DNA of 64,000 nucleotides from Pieris napi. Its lineage: Eukaryota > Arthropoda > Insecta > Lepidoptera > Pieridae. Location: assembly GCF_905475465.1 (NCBI RefSeq), contig NC_062255.1:1860001-1924000 (forward strand). Direction: 5' to 3'. Of this stretch, positions 1 to 11,885 are shown one piece after another (positions within the stretch are counted from its first letter, which is position 1; the number at the start of each line of letters is the position of its first letter). The notes below the pieces were generated by a model, which was not told where the DNA came from, ran no database searches, and worked only from the letters and a program-made list of their open reading frames with translations. The translations under genes were made by a program, and so were the position numbers.

Positions 1-154
1 TGTGACAGTCAAATAGGCTATCAGCTTACAAATAACTGATAATTGTAAGATAAACACCTGTTATGATAAAGGGAATGAGTCTTTTGTTTAAACTAGTATT
101 TTACTTAGGAAAGTTTTTGGACCGATGTCAAAATGCATTTCATTAGTATACTAA

Positions 155-484
155 GGCCCAGCACACATGGTGAAACGCAACTGCAACGAAACTGCAACTA
201 CTAGTTACTTTTGAGTTTCATTTGAGTTTATGCCTTTGAGAGACAACACACGTCGCAACTAGTTTGAAACCGGTTTGAAACGCGTTGCAGATCAGTTGCT
301 TTGAAACCAGCGTGCAGGAAACTCGTGTCGGATTTGGTTCTGTCTGGTCTCAAAATCAGAATTATTGTGACTAATTTCATCATATTTAGGTTGCAGCGTG
401 TGTGGAAAACGTTTGAAACTGGTTTCAAACCTATAATTTCAAAAGGGTTTCGTTGCAGTTGCGTTTCACCATGTGTGCTGGGCC
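155..484. mobile_element. PIF/Harbinger-type MITE (330 bp)
   Basis: Terminal inverted repeats start GGCCCAGCACACATGGTGAA and continue for about 38 bp with few or no differences at the other end. The element is flanked on both sides by TAA (152-154 and 485-487), the 3-bp target duplication typical of PIF/Harbinger elements. No transposase is encoded, so it is non-autonomous. Subterminal copies of GTTTGAAAC/GTTTCAAAC-like words lie inside. Both open frames here are by-products of the repeat. Confidence 0.8.
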
Positions 485-547
485 TAACAGAGCAGTGTTG
501 GTTGGTTGAGGGTGCACTTCAACCCAAAATCCGTGCGTTCAAGTAAT

Positions 548-768
548 GGCTGTGCACCAATGGACTTTCGAAGAGGGATTACACTCTCGACCGTACTCTA
601 AAGAAAAATATCGCAAGAAACCGGCTTTAGATCCAAAAGTGTTTCAGGCAGAAGGCTGATCATCTACTTACCTTTGAAAAGAATAAATGATCAGGAAACA
701 AAACAGAAATCTGATGTCCAGACCTAAATGGTTATAGCGCCATTGATTTTTATTTAGAATAATACATT
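548..768 (+). repeat. SINE fragment lacking its tRNA-like head
   Basis: The stretch from TGTGCACCAATGGACTTTC to the ATAGCGCCATTGATTTTTAT tail matches the body of the SINE at 7690-7968, but the promoter (A box and B box) part is missing and the body is diverged. It is a 5'-truncated, old copy. Confidence 0.6.
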
Positions 769-1611
769 ATCACTGAGTGGTAGTAACATAGGCTATATTA
801 ATTTTCAAACAATTTATAAACATAAATGTTCAGCCACACGAAGCCGGGAGAAGATTATATACTACATAACACAACATATTTACTCTACTATATCATAATC
901 GACGTTTCGTTTGGTTTACAGCCAGGAAGTTCATTCATTATATCCATAAATCAAAGTTCAATTAAACGTAAACCAATTATAATATATGTACCAAGGGCCT
1001 GAATTAGACTGTTGCACAATGCACAGATCTCCGTTATCAAAGACGTTGCGCATACTGAATGCTGTGTCGGATACTATTGACATATTTATATGTTCGCAAA
1101 ATGAATTCACAGTAGCGATATTGTGAATGTTATGTGTTTAATATTATATACTTTATTATATTTTATTTTTCTCGACATTATCGTATTGGCATAGTCTGTA
1201 AGGATAATGTACGTATTTCTGTAATAAATAAATAAATTTAATTATTTAAAGTTAATTTTGTTTAAGGCATAATAATAATGAAACATTAACAAAAGTTTTT
1301 GAACAAATTTCTCTGTAAACTTATCATTTTCACCAAGATATGATTGAGTAACAGAACAAACAATTGATAAATGAAAAACCTTATCAAATTCCAATCTACA
1401 CGTGCAGACAGTAAAACACAGTAAAATGACTTTTTAACTGCAGAGTCTATGGGGAAAGAGAGCCACACTTATGTGGAATTAATATTTGCTCATTTATTCA
1501 CAAATATATTTTCAATTCCTTCAAAATAAGTATCAAGATCTTTAGAAAAAATAACAATGCATTCAAATCCCACGACGGTTCACTACACTGTATTTCGAGC
1601 TAACATTTAGA
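769..1611. other. No gene seen
   Basis: AT-rich sequence with only short open frames and no recognisable protein, RNA or terminal inverted repeats. I see nothing to annotate here. Confidence 0.5.
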
Positions 1612-1985
1612 ATATTCAAATTCAATTCAAAAATCATTTATTCATATAGGTAACAAAATGTACACTTATGAACGTCAAAAAATAAATATATATGAAATGC
1701 TTCTAATTTTACATTTACTGCCAGTTCTCAAATCAAGGGCGTAGAACGGAAGAGAAGAACTAAATAAACTCTCCTCCACTCTTTTAATCGCCAAGTTTTT
1801 GTTTTACATAACGTTTGTAAGGAGCTCGCAACCATTACACAATGTTCCACATGACATCTTAAGTAATAAATAATAATAAAATAAATTAAAAACAAAGATT
1901 TGTCGTCTATCAGCAGAAGGCGTGGTGAAATAGGAGCACGCACTTACATTCTAGTGGGAACAACACGCAAATTTAAATTTGGAAT
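1612..1985 (-). repeat. Dispersed retroposon tail, copy 1
   Basis: Read on the minus strand it contains CTTGATTTGAGAACTGGCAG, TTTTTTGACGTTCATAAGTG and an ATGAATAAATGA-type end running into a TTGATTTGAATTTG-like tail. At least five other copies are in this window (11535, 15145, 24990, 43140, 49745). The fixed 3' end and simple-sequence tail indicate a 5'-truncated non-LTR retroelement or SINE. I cannot name the family. Confidence 0.7.
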
Positions 1986-2786
1986 TCGAACAAACCACCA
2001 TCAACAAGTAGAATGTTTTACCTTGATTTCGTTTTTATTTCCATAACGCGCTCAAGTATCAAAAATAATTTAAGGAAACCCTTGTAAAAATAACTTTAGA
2101 ATGATAATGAGCATCTGAAGGATAAAACTAAACAGAACAGGAAGATTTACCATCGAATGGTTCGTTCGTCTTACAATTTTATATGGCCTACTATTTTTTC
2201 TATACAATATGAATACATAGTTCTTATAATGGACAATTTAACTGTTTTACACGCAATTACAAGACTTATTTATTATGACAAGCAATTAAATTATTAAGAA
2301 ATCTTGAAGGCACTATTAAAATATGAAACACTCGATATATGAATGTACCTACTTATCATTGTCTGATCTATGACCACAGATATACTACTACTACTATACG
2401 TCAGTTTCGTCAAATGCGACAATGTCAGTTTTGGCCAGATCAAACTTCCTGATTTTTCTGTTACGATTCGAAAATCTATTCCTTTTTGAATAAATAATCA
2501 AATTTATCCCGTACACGAGCCTACGGAACAGTCCTACGAGGCTACCGAATCCCTAAACACCCATGTTAAATGGCATCTCCCAAGGACCTCTACTAGGATC
2601 AAATTCTACATCAAGCTAGTTGACAAAAGGGAAAGCCTAGGTAAACCGTGAAAGACTTCCAGCCATCGTGGTACAGATAAAACCTGGAAAATCTCGGCTC
2701 GTGCGTTAATGAAAAAAGACAGCAGGTATCAGCCAATAAAATTATTCAGAACGCTTTCCACTTTGTTAAATACACAATGTCCCTGC
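1986..2786. other. No gene seen
   Basis: Non-repetitive looking AT-rich DNA. No credible open frame, splice structure or inverted repeat was found. Confidence 0.45.
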
Positions 2787-2911
2787 GGAGAGAGGCGGAG
2801 AGAGAGAGATAGGGGGAGAGATGGAGAGGGGGAGAGGGGGAGAGGGAAAGAGGGAGAGGGAGATAGGGAGAGAGAGGGGGGAGAGAGGGAGAGAGAGAGG
2901 GGGGGGGGAGT
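2787..2911. repeat. GA-rich microsatellite
   Basis: An impure purine tract of GAGAGG, GGGAGA and GAGA units ends in a run of nine to ten G. The open frames across it on both strands are low-complexity artefacts. Confidence 0.9.
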
Positions 2912-5900
2912 CCTTAAGAAATGGAATGGTGATGACATGCACATAGCGAATTAATAGGTAAAATCAATATTGACATGAAGAAAATCTTTAGTTTAAATTA
3001 TTCAAAGAATAACATTTAACTAGAGACTTACGTTAGACATTTGATTAGTTACATAAGATGAAGCCATTGCATTTAAACCATAGTTATATGGATCAGTTAA
3101 GCTAATTAAGCGATTTGAGGAGCTTCTCTTGTAATCTCTTCTAAGCAGTTAAGCAATGGAATACAGGAATCTTTATTGCGTATTCAATTTATTACGTTTA
3201 TGTAAACAGACACGTTTGAGAGAAACGATCTGCGCTCACACTCCATTCGATAATCAGCAGCACATTTAGCTGCAAAGGGACAAGTCTGCGAGGTTTATGG
3301 ATATCTAAAGACAATTAATACTTTAAATATACGGTATTTATACGTTCATTACCATCATAGCTTGCCTTCCATCAACCGGATGCAGGGTGCTATGCATGTA
3401 TAAGTTTATATTATTTATTTTGAGTGCTCATTTCGCAGCAGTCTTACACGCTCACAATATAAATTAAATTAATCGTCTATTAAGAAATATTTGTTTAGTC
3501 AAACTCATAAGATAACCTCTCAAATTTCTTACACTTCCTTTTTAATTATATTCATTTCTATAAAGATATTAAACATTTCCCAGCTAGGAACAGTTTTTAT
3601 TAGAAAATTCAATTGTCGTTTTTAATATTTTTCATTACTTAATATTTATATTTCCCACGAATAAAACCTTCCCTGAAATTAATAGACACAAACGCACAGC
3701 AATTTATTTTTATATAGATTCTACGAAACGCTTTGACAAAAAGAAATTATCTTTTATGACGAGGAAATATAAAAATAAGCTATTTTCGAAGCATCTCATA
3801 AAATATCGCCACGATAAGATAGTGTACCTCACGTTTCATGATGCACTATTATAAATTTGTATAACAACAAAATTTTATTATACAAGTAAATTATATATTA
3901 ATACTATATGTTACATAACAACACTGTTTATCTGTTGCTATTGTTCTCAGTTGTCTCTTACTGATTTCATCATTTTTTTTATACGAAAGTTTGGATACAC
4001 TTTGGATCAAGAGATGTTTGAATTACTCACAATATTTCAGCAATGTTTATTTTATCTGTCAGTTAGTCAGCCGGGTATTGTCCACAGTATGTCAGGGTTG
4101 GGAGTCGCCCAGTGGAATCTTACCCTTATCACAATGACGTAATATACACATGTATGTTGCGATATTATAAATTATTGTTTGTTCCAGAAAAATATATTTC
4201 GTCTTTATGAAACGGAGAAATAAAGTCAAATGTGATATTTATAAGAACAAATCAGGCATTTTCTAAAAAATCTAGCGGAATATTGCAAATATCAACTTAG
4301 TTACGGCGTTAAAATTACTAAATAAAACCAAAGGTTTAGTTTTTTTATTTTCTCCATAAAAAGCCTTCCTCAGAGTTTAAGATTTAAAAAAAAACTCAAA
4401 CATCACCCGTCTTCGATTTTTGCTAACAAATTTTGCTTTTAATTTTTATTTAATCGAATTCAATATTCAAGACAACAAAACACAATACTAAAAGGCATTT
4501 AAAACAAATTACGTAAATAATGTTACATTCGAGTTTATACCGAAGTAATAGAATAGCCAAAGACAAGATATTAATTTACATTCATCGTCCGAATCAAATT
4601 ACTACGCGTTAATATTTAATATCCCAAACAGCTCATACATGACCTCTATACAACGTAATCTGATACATACCTACATGAGTAACGCGTGATTCATATAGTC
4701 AAGAATGATGTACAACTATCCTATTATTACAGATTTAAGCTAATAATTTGTTAAAAACCCCTAACTAATATTACTATTGGATGGAATATACATTTTCCTT
4801 GTATGTGAACTTATTTTCATGTTAATTGCGTGACGTCTAAAAATTCGGGCTACTTCCAAAATGTTTCTGAGTACGGAGTAGCGACCTTAATATTTATTTA
4901 TTAAACACTTCGTTGCAGAAATTACAATTGACATAATTAAATGAAAAGGAGGCCTTATCGCTTTCGAGTTTTTTTTTAGATAAGATTAGCAAGAAGTGCA
5001 AAAATACATAAGGCATATATATAGTTTAGACAAAAGTAATGGAAAAAAACAAAGCAGTTAAAACTTATGTTGATGATCAGGAAAATATTAAAAGAATGAC
5101 ACGTGAAAAAGAAAAAGTGCACATGAATCACGATTATTTTAGATCAGTTTCACATAAGTTACTACTATTTTCCCAGGAGAATATCTATGTCTGTCTTAAA
5201 AAAGTATTAGTAACGTATTTTTGTACGAGAACTTACACCGCTGAGACCACTTATAATGGGAGATCCCACTCAAAGCAATTTGACATTAATACGTGGAACT
5301 ATATTTTTTAAATCTATATATTTCTAATGCATGTTTGTTGGTAATCACATATTTGATAAACTTTTTTTTGGTTAAGTATTCGAACGGAAACTTCCACAAT
5401 ATCAACAATTAACAAAGTATAATTAATGCTAATGTATTGCGGCTCACTTGCTAAACGATCAATTAAGTAGTTTCTAGTTAAAAGGTAATGCACTTTTCAC
5501 TAATAGCACATCCTTTACACCGCAGTATATAGCGTTGTGGCTATGTGTGTAAGAGTTTGTGCAAGTGTGTCTGTTTTCTTCGTGTTATGATCAAAACTCC
5601 TAATTTTTATATTAATTTAGTAGAAGTATGTCGTAAACCATCGTTTCTTAACCATTTTTCTGTCGCGACCCACGAAAACGTCAAATATTTAAGTAAAACA
5701 GTCATGCGACCCTGTCACTGTAACAATATATATGAACATAGCGCGCTATTTTTAACGAATCTTTTGTACCTATATGTATTATGTATTTATTATTTTTCAA
5801 CAGACGAAAGGTACGAAAGGTACGTAGACGAAAAGGTACCCTTTTAAAACAAACTCCACCCGCCGCTTGAGAAACGATATCGTAAACTATTATAAGTGTA

Positions 5901-6258
5901 GCTCGAATTTTTAATGATTTGGTATTAAAAATACATATAGTCAACTCGTTTAAGCACACGCGTGAAATATGTCTCAAGGAAGTTATGTCTAATACACAAA
6001 CCAATTCATCTAATTAAAATATATATGAATAGACTCATTAAATTAATTAAATTAGAAGGAGAGAAAAAATATTGCGCAATGAGAAACAGCCTCCGACATC
6101 TCAAAGGAGAGAAAATCAATAACTTGATTAAAATATGACGTCCCACGCAACGACCTTCCCTGACACTTGGCTTCTTTTAACGACGCTTTATAAATTAACA
6201 ATACAAAAATAAATACAATTTATTTCCTAATTCGTACTTAAGTAAGATCTCAGAGACG
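2912..6258. other. Gene-free AT-rich stretch
   Basis: Several open frames of 60 to 100 codons occur (for example 5039-5311, 5545-5847 and 5702-6004 on the other strand), but their translations show no domain, no signal peptide with a fitting exon border and no family resemblance. I regard the stretch as noncoding. Confidence 0.5.
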
Positions 6259-6489
6259 TCCTTTTGTAAAACGTTACGATGCGGGGCGGGGATTGAATTA
6301 CGCGTTATTGTTAATATTATTTTCGACTTACACCACATAATAGTAACTAAAGAGTCACTAGGTGGTCACGAAACGTTTCTCTAGACTTGGGTACAGTACT
6401 GTACCTGGGTACTGAAATACGTTACGGCGAGTTCCTGGGGGGGTCAATAATCTCGAAAAAATTGCGTTACGTAATACTTGAACGCTCCC
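6259..6489 (-). mobile_element. Truncated copy of the GGGAGCGTTCAAG MITE
   Basis: It matches the complete element at 22148-22414 along most of its length, including the GTACAGTACTGTAC palindrome, the GGTGGTCACGAAACG segment, the poly-G tract and the end GTTACGTAATACTTGAACGC. The opposite terminal repeat is missing, so this copy is truncated. Orientation is given relative to the copy at 22 kb. Confidence 0.75.
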
Positions 6490-6829
6490 TACATAAGCTT
6501 AAACATATATGTATTTATTAAAAGCATAGGTGCCAAACAATCATTATATATACTAACTTAAAGTAACAAATTAAATATTAACATTTTAATTTGGAGCTGA
6601 GCACTGTTTCTGAGTACTGAATACGTAACTCTGGCTAACAGAAAGTTAAATGTAGGTATTTTTACGAAATAAATATTAACATTTGTATTACGTATTAAAG
6701 ATATTCAAGAATTGCCATGACCCGCTTTAAAAAATCATATACTTGCTCACGTTAATCACGCAAAAGCAAATTTAATATTTATCTAACAATTGTTATATAT
6801 ATTAAAAATGAAGTGTTTTCGTCGCAACC

Positions 6830-7100
6830 ATCTTTTCAGCGGGGGAAAGCTAAGGTGTATAATGTGTGTGACTTTGATTTTATTATTTGGTGATTAAGTC
6901 AACAGTAATTATTTACACATATTACCCAAACATTGTCTATGCTTGAAAACGAAATGCATTTTCGAGGATTCCTACAAAAAATTAATTAGTTTATGTACTA
7001 TTATTTTTAAGAGCTTTGCTTCCTTTTGCTGTCAAGAGAAGGGGGGGGGAATAAATTGCCGTAAATATGCTTACGTAATACTTGAAGGGCTCGTGTGCTG
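6830..7100 (+). repeat. Poly-G repeat ending in TTACGTAATACTTGAA, copy 1
   Basis: This block reappears inverted at 10305-10580. Shared segments include ATTATTTGGTGATTAAGTCAAC, the ACATATTACCCA segment, GAAATGCATTTTCGAGGATT (or variants) and a run of G followed by AATAAATTGC. The TTACGTAATACTTGAA end resembles the MITE at 22148-22414, so the two may be related families. Confidence 0.6.
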
Positions 7101-7137
7101 TGAAGCTGGCCTTAAAGGGAGTGCTACAGCTGGTTCA

Positions 7138-7200
7138 ATAAAGTGGTGATGCGCGGCAAGAAGTGTCTTAAACGCGCTCTGCCGAGCAACGATGATGAAA
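7138..7200 (-). repeat. Short LINE 3'-end fragment
   Basis: The stretch with GGTGATGCGCGGCAAGAAGT and AAACGCGCTCTG resembles, on the minus strand, the LINE reverse-transcriptase end seen more fully at 23480-23735. It is very short and diverged. Confidence 0.35.
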
Positions 7201-7689
7201 TTTAGCTGCAGGTATTAATCCCAAAAGTTCTTTGGAACACTCCCCATATCAAAAACAAATCCCATAAATTTTAGTAAATATAGAAGCAGTCAATAACCTT
7301 TCTACAACCCCAAAAATATTCATCACGCGAACGCGCAGATGAAAAAAAAATTGTTGCAAGATTAATGTACAAAAATTATTTAAATTACCGAAAAACTGAA
7401 GGTCGGAAATAATCATTGATATTAAAACCTACTTTATTTCACATTAAATAACAAACAAAACATAGATCCACCATTACGAAAATCGTTGGATTTTTAATGG
7501 TTAATAATTTTTTATTACACAAGTTCCGCTAGACTGATATGACTGAAATTATTTCCTATTTTTACATTTAATCCACTTTAATTTTTGTCGACAAAACAGT
7601 ATAATACCTATTTCTATTGTAATTTAGCCTCAAATCTATGTTATATTATATAGATTAGATTTTATTAAACACTAGAATCTAGTGATTAG

Positions 7690-7968
7690 AGCAGTGTTGG
7701 CATAGTAGCTTCAGCGTGTGTGTCTGAGGTCGTAGGTTCGATCCCCGGCTGTGCACCAATGGACTTTCTTTCTATGTGCGCATTTAACATTCGCTCGAAC
7801 GCTGAAGGAAAACCTCGTGAGAAAACCGGCTTAGACCTAAAAAGTCGACGGTGTGAGTCAGGCACAGGAGGCTGATCACCTACTTGTAAAGTAGATTGAC
7901 AAATGATCATGAAACAGATCAACAGACCTAAAAAGGTGGTAGTGCCACTGATTATTATTATTAGAACT
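7690..7968 (+). repeat. tRNA-derived SINE with intact target duplication
   Basis: The head carries an RNA polymerase III A-box-like TGGCATAGTAGCTTCAGCG and a B box GGTTCGATCCC, as in tRNA genes. The body ends with GGTGGTAGTGCCACTGATTA followed by (ATT)n. It is flanked by a perfect 10-bp direct repeat TAGTGATTAG at 7680-7689 and 7969-7978, the target-site duplication of a LINE-mediated insertion. This is the best copy of the family here; relatives lie at 548, 21419, 58985 and 60724, with fragments in SMARCAL1 introns. Confidence 0.85.
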
Positions 7969-7978
7969 TAGTGATTAG

Positions 7979-8393
7979 TTTATATTGATTTTATTTATCA
8001 TTTCAACTTGTCTATGGTTTGTAGTCTATTAAAATAAAGCCTTGTCGCAACAGCTATCGCACGAACTCCGTTGAATCGACCCAATGTGTTTCCGAAACGA
8101 GATCTATATATTATTATTGCTTTAATATGTTCTCGTGTCATATTAAGCTCGCGCCCCTTTGTGTAGTGGTAGATTTAGGATCACTATGGTAACGGTCTAC
8201 GTCATGTGACAACAAGTTAGAACTAAGGAGAGACCTTACTATCACATTATATATTTTTAAGGTCCTTAGAGGTAAAATATATAATGCGGATATGTTGGAG
8301 AGACTGCTGGTAAGCGGTCGCAATTGCTGGCAGTGCCTCGGGCGCGTACAAATATACTCAGAGAAGCACCATTTAACCGTGTCTCACCCTTAA
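7979..8393. other. No gene seen
   Basis: Spacer between the SINE and the mariner element. Nothing coding or repeated was recognised. Confidence 0.4.
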
Positions 8394-8395
8394 TA

Positions 8396-9679
8396 TTAGG
8401 TCCTTACATATGAAATTGGCGTTTTGCATGGGAGGAACAAAAAGTCGAATATTTTTAAATATAATATATTTAATTAATCAAAGTATGAACCATTGTTTTC
8501 TATGCACTTTTGCCATCTCATAGGTAGTTCATTCATCCCTTTACTAAAAAAACCAGTCGGACGGGAATCAATAAAATCTGTGAAGGCGATTTGAACTGCC
8601 CCATCAGAGTTTTCCCTTGCAAGGAGTTTCAAGGTCCAAATTTCGAAAAAAATGGTAATCTGTTGGAGCAAGGTCCGGGGAGTACGGAGGATGTCTTAGA
8701 AATTCCAATTGAAGCTCTTCTAATTTAGTAGCCGTCTGTTGTGCAGTGTGTGGTCTAGCGTTGTCGTGAAGTAGCAGTGGCGTGGAGCGAATGACCAGCC
8801 TAGGTTGTTTAGCCGCTAGCTTTTCCATCATGGTTTGCAATTGCTGACAATAGACATCAGCCGTAATAGCCTGGCCAGATTTGAGAAAACTGCAATTAAC
8901 AATACCGGCACTAGTCCACCAAACGCTTACAAGTAACTTTTTTGGGGTTAATTTTTGCTTGGGGCAGGATTTGGCTGGCTGGCCAGGATCCAACCATTGC
9001 GCTGAGCACTTCCGATTATCGTAAAGAATCCATTTTTCATCACAGGTAATGATTCGGTTAAAAATACCTTCATTATTGTGCCGGTTCAGTAATGTAACGC
9101 AGCATTCGACGCGCGTTTGCCGGTTTGCTTCAGTCAATTCGTGAGGTACCCATCTTTCAAGCTTTTTAATCTTCCCAATTTGCTTCAAGTGAATTAAAAC
9201 AGTTTTATCACTAACACCGCAGCCTGCAGCTAACTCGGACGTGGTTTGCGATGGATCCGCTTCCACAATAGCCTTCAATACTTCATTATCAACTTGGGTC
9301 TCAGGCTGTCCACGGAGCTTGTTCTGCAGGTCGAAATTTCCAGAACGAAAACGTTGGAACCAAAAACGAATTGTGTTTTCTTTTGCAACATCACCGCCAT
9401 ACACATCATTGACCCTTCGAGTCGTTTCCGCAGCACTAGTGCCACGGCGGAACTCGTACTCGTAAATAATGCGATACTTTAAGTTTTCCATTTTGTAAAA
9501 TGAGTGACGCAAACAGAAAAAAACAGAAGAAAAAAAACAAATGAATGACGGTCATCGAAGCACAAATACATGAGTAAATAGCTGTACAAATTTTAATTTG
9601 GAATTCTTAACCAAAGAGGAGATATTTGAGGTCAAAGTGGCCAAAACGTAAAACGCCAATTTCATATGTAAGGACCTAA
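8396..9679 (-). mobile_element. mariner-family DNA transposon (1284 bp)
   Basis: The inverted repeats begin TTAGGTCCTTACATATGAAA and are identical for 30 bp at the two ends. TA lies immediately outside both ends (8394-8395 and 9680-9681), the expected target duplication. The length is normal for mariner. It encodes one transposase on the minus strand, described separately. The perfect repeats and a single lesion in the gene suggest recent insertion; I did not assign a subfamily. Confidence 0.93.
8474..9512 (-). pseudogene. mariner transposase with one frameshift
   Basis: This is the cut-and-paste transposase of the element. From the start at 9512 (the MENLKYR start at 9491 is an alternative) the N-terminal helix-turn-helix region is followed by the WVPHELTE linker that is diagnostic of mariner. 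The catalytic triad is visible: D in TCDEKW, D in HDNARPH, and D in YSPDLAPTDYHFF, with the DD34D spacing of mariner. After FFRNLD the frame shifts at about 8621-8640; the normal C-terminus (ending ENNGSYFD) continues in another frame to 8474. The frame is otherwise open, so one small indel inactivates this copy. All three catalytic acidic residues are intact. Confidence 0.92.
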
Positions 9680-9681
9680 TA

Positions 9682-10304
9682 TTATTGCTTGTGAGACAGA
9701 TATATTTAGTTGCACACTGGCTGAATTCACAAGAATTGCATTATTTTTAATTAGTTATAAAAAGGTTTAGGTTTTAAGTTTTTACTGTTTTGTTTATATT
9801 GTTTTTAGTTTAGTTATCTATTTATTAGTATTAAGTTACTGTAAAAATAGGAAATAAGGATAATAAATAAATGTTTTAGGCGAGAGAAAATCCAATACTT
9901 TTTATCAGTGGAAGGCAGCCTCTCTCCTTTTTGATATGGAACTATGGATGAAGAGTATGATGAAGAATATGTTATAGATATTCCACTATACTAATAAGAT
10001 TAAATGACCAGTGGCCCATATAATATATGGTTTTCGAAAGAAAACTATAATTAAATTATTCATTTTTAGATCATCCTTCGATACATAACGAATTCTAAAA
10101 TCCGCCAAAAGACCGCGAGTCGGTTTGTACATTGACCTTGACGATACGTCTGCATGCCAAACAAAATTGCTCATCGCGTCTTTTGTTTTTTGTCTTCAGC
10201 AAAACAGGACTTGCAAAATTAGTTACCTATATATTGGCTGTATATTCAGCCTATTGCTTTCAATAAATGAATGATGAAACACAATTACACAATACATATA
10301 AGGG
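9682..10304. other. No gene seen
   Basis: No domain-bearing frame and no repeat borders were recognised. Confidence 0.4.
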
Positions 10305-10580
10305 GCCGTTCATGTATTACGTAAGCAGTATTTGCAATTTATTCCCCCCCCCCCCCCTCTCTTGTCAGCGAAAGTAAGCAAAGCTCTCAAAAATAATAGT
10401 TCATAAACGTATTAATATTTTGTAGAAATCCTCGAAAATGCATTTCGTTTTCAAGCATAGACAATTTTTTTTTTTTTATTACAATGTGTGGGTAATATGT
10501 GTACAAAAGTAAATAATTACTGTTGACGTAATCACCAAATAAGAAAACCAATAAAATACAAGCTCCTGCTTAAGTAAGAG
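10305..10580 (-). repeat. Poly-C repeat starting GGGGCCGTTCATGTATTACG, copy 2
   Basis: It is the inverted counterpart of 6830-7100, with the same order of blocks (GCAATTTATT next to a run of about 13 C, then the GCAAAGCTCTCAAAAATAAT segment, then ATGCATTTCGTTTTCAAGCA). The first bases and TATTACGTAAG resemble terminal repeats of the GGGAGCGTTCAAG MITE family. Confidence 0.6.
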
Positions 10581-10892
10581 TGGTTGTTGCTGAAGCCACT
10601 AGGCCAACATAGCTTTTAGTTATAATACCACATATATAAAATTATACTCCACACTCCGATCAAAAATTAGAACAAGTTACTTAATATATAATACATACAG
10701 AAATGATGTAATTTCAAACGAGTTATCGTTCAAAACGATCAAGAATAAAAAATATGTGTTGAAACAATGTCTCGAATGAGCCATACATTCAAACGCTTTA
10801 ATATTTGTTGATTTGTAATAACACATCAATAAAACTATTTAGTAAGTACGAAAAACAAAGATAGATGCCGTACATTATGCCTTAAAACAGAA

Positions 10893-11211
10893 GTGCCAAG
10901 GGGCATATATCAAGTTAAAAGGTGGACTTTAAAGACAACTGTATGGAAAGGACCAAGGGGAAGAAGAAAAGGGCGCCCCAACAAAAGTTAGAAGAATTAG
11001 AAGCAGTAGCAGCAAGCGAAAGGAGAAAGAAAGCCATAGACAGAGTCAGAGGCTGAAAGCCTTTACCCGTGAATGGGTTCCGATTGACGGTATTAAAGGT
11101 AGCTACGATACATAGGATAACAAGAAAAAACAATGTGTATAACAAATCAAAGCTGTATATTTTACTATTGTAATGATTGAAAATTGAACGGGCTTTTATT
11201 ATTATTATTAC
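10893..11211 (+). repeat. LINE reverse-transcriptase tail, copy 1
   Basis: Decayed frame with W-T-L-K followed by a GPRGRRKGRP motif, then a 3' UTR-like segment ending in (ATT)n. Similar tails are at 14150, 17985, 22490 (-), 34760 (-) and 54900. These match the C-terminal end of non-LTR retrotransposon polymerases common in Lepidoptera, probably RTE-like. It is a 5'-truncated copy with frameshifts. Confidence 0.55.
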
Positions 11212-11534
11212 AAGATCCTTACCGATTCCAGCAACGACCCACTCTCAAAAAATATATTTTATTACTTTGAAGATACATATTTAAATATGTTAAGTGACCT
11301 AGAACGTCTGGGTCACCTTTAAATAATTCTCTCTGATAAAAGTTTCTCAAGCTATATTAAGAATCTAAAAATAGATCAAAAGTTAGACCTAGTCTTAATA
11401 TAGCTAGTCTAATAAATCTGTAATTTTAAAAGCTTCAACTTATTCAAATATTATATATATAAAGATCAATTTAATTAGAGTACCTACCTACTATAGCTAG
11501 CACAACAAACTATGTGTAATACAAAACAACCTTG

Positions 11535-11715
11535 GCGATTCAAAAGAGTGGCGGAGAGTTTATTGCCAGTCTCCTCTTTCGTTCTACACCCTTGATTTGA
11601 GAACTGTCAGTAAATGTAAAATTAGAGGCATTTAATATGTATTTCTTTTTTGACGTTCATAAGTGTACATTGTGTAACCTATATGAATAAATTATTTTGA
11701 TTTGATTTGATTTGC
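11535..11715 (+). repeat. Dispersed retroposon tail, copy 2
   Basis: Same family as 1612-1985, here in plus orientation. It contains AAAGAGTGGCGGAGAG, CCCTTGATTTGAGAACTG, TTTTTTGACGTTCATAAG and TATGAATAAATTATTTTGA, and ends in (TTGAT)n-like TGATTTGATTTGATTTG. Confidence 0.75.
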
Positions 11716-11764
11716 AATTAACAAGAAAAAACACATGAAAACGAATTAATAAACAAATAGGAAT

Positions 11765-11850
11765 CGGACGTCAAGGCAGAATACAAAATACCATTCGTAT
11801 CACTTCGACGTCCGTGGTTCCACAACTGAGCGTTTCTTATGGCAGTTTTT
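11765..11850 (+). repeat. LINE 3'-end fragment
   Basis: Carries TATCACTTCGACGTCCGTGG and CCACAACTGAGCGTTTCT, matching the LINE polymerase end at 23480-23735 (protein words TSISVVPQLSVS there). It is short and interrupted. Confidence 0.55.
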
Positions 11851-11885
11851 ACACATACTATAAACTTATTAGTTGAAGAGAATTA

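Noticed and set aside
301..546. 81-codon open frame on the plus strand
   Set aside because: It lies almost entirely inside the 155-484 MITE and its translation follows the inverted repeat.
2709..2954. Open frames on both strands rich in Arg/Glu/Gly or Ser/Pro/Leu
   Set aside because: Created by the GA-rich microsatellite; low complexity with no domain.
5039..6004. Three open frames of 90-100 codons
   Set aside because: AT-rich composition, no domain or homology recognised, and two overlap on opposite strands.
7690..7760. A tRNA gene suggested by the A and B boxes
   Set aside because: The boxes belong to a SINE head; no acceptor stem or anticodon arm folds, and the downstream body is repeated elsewhere.
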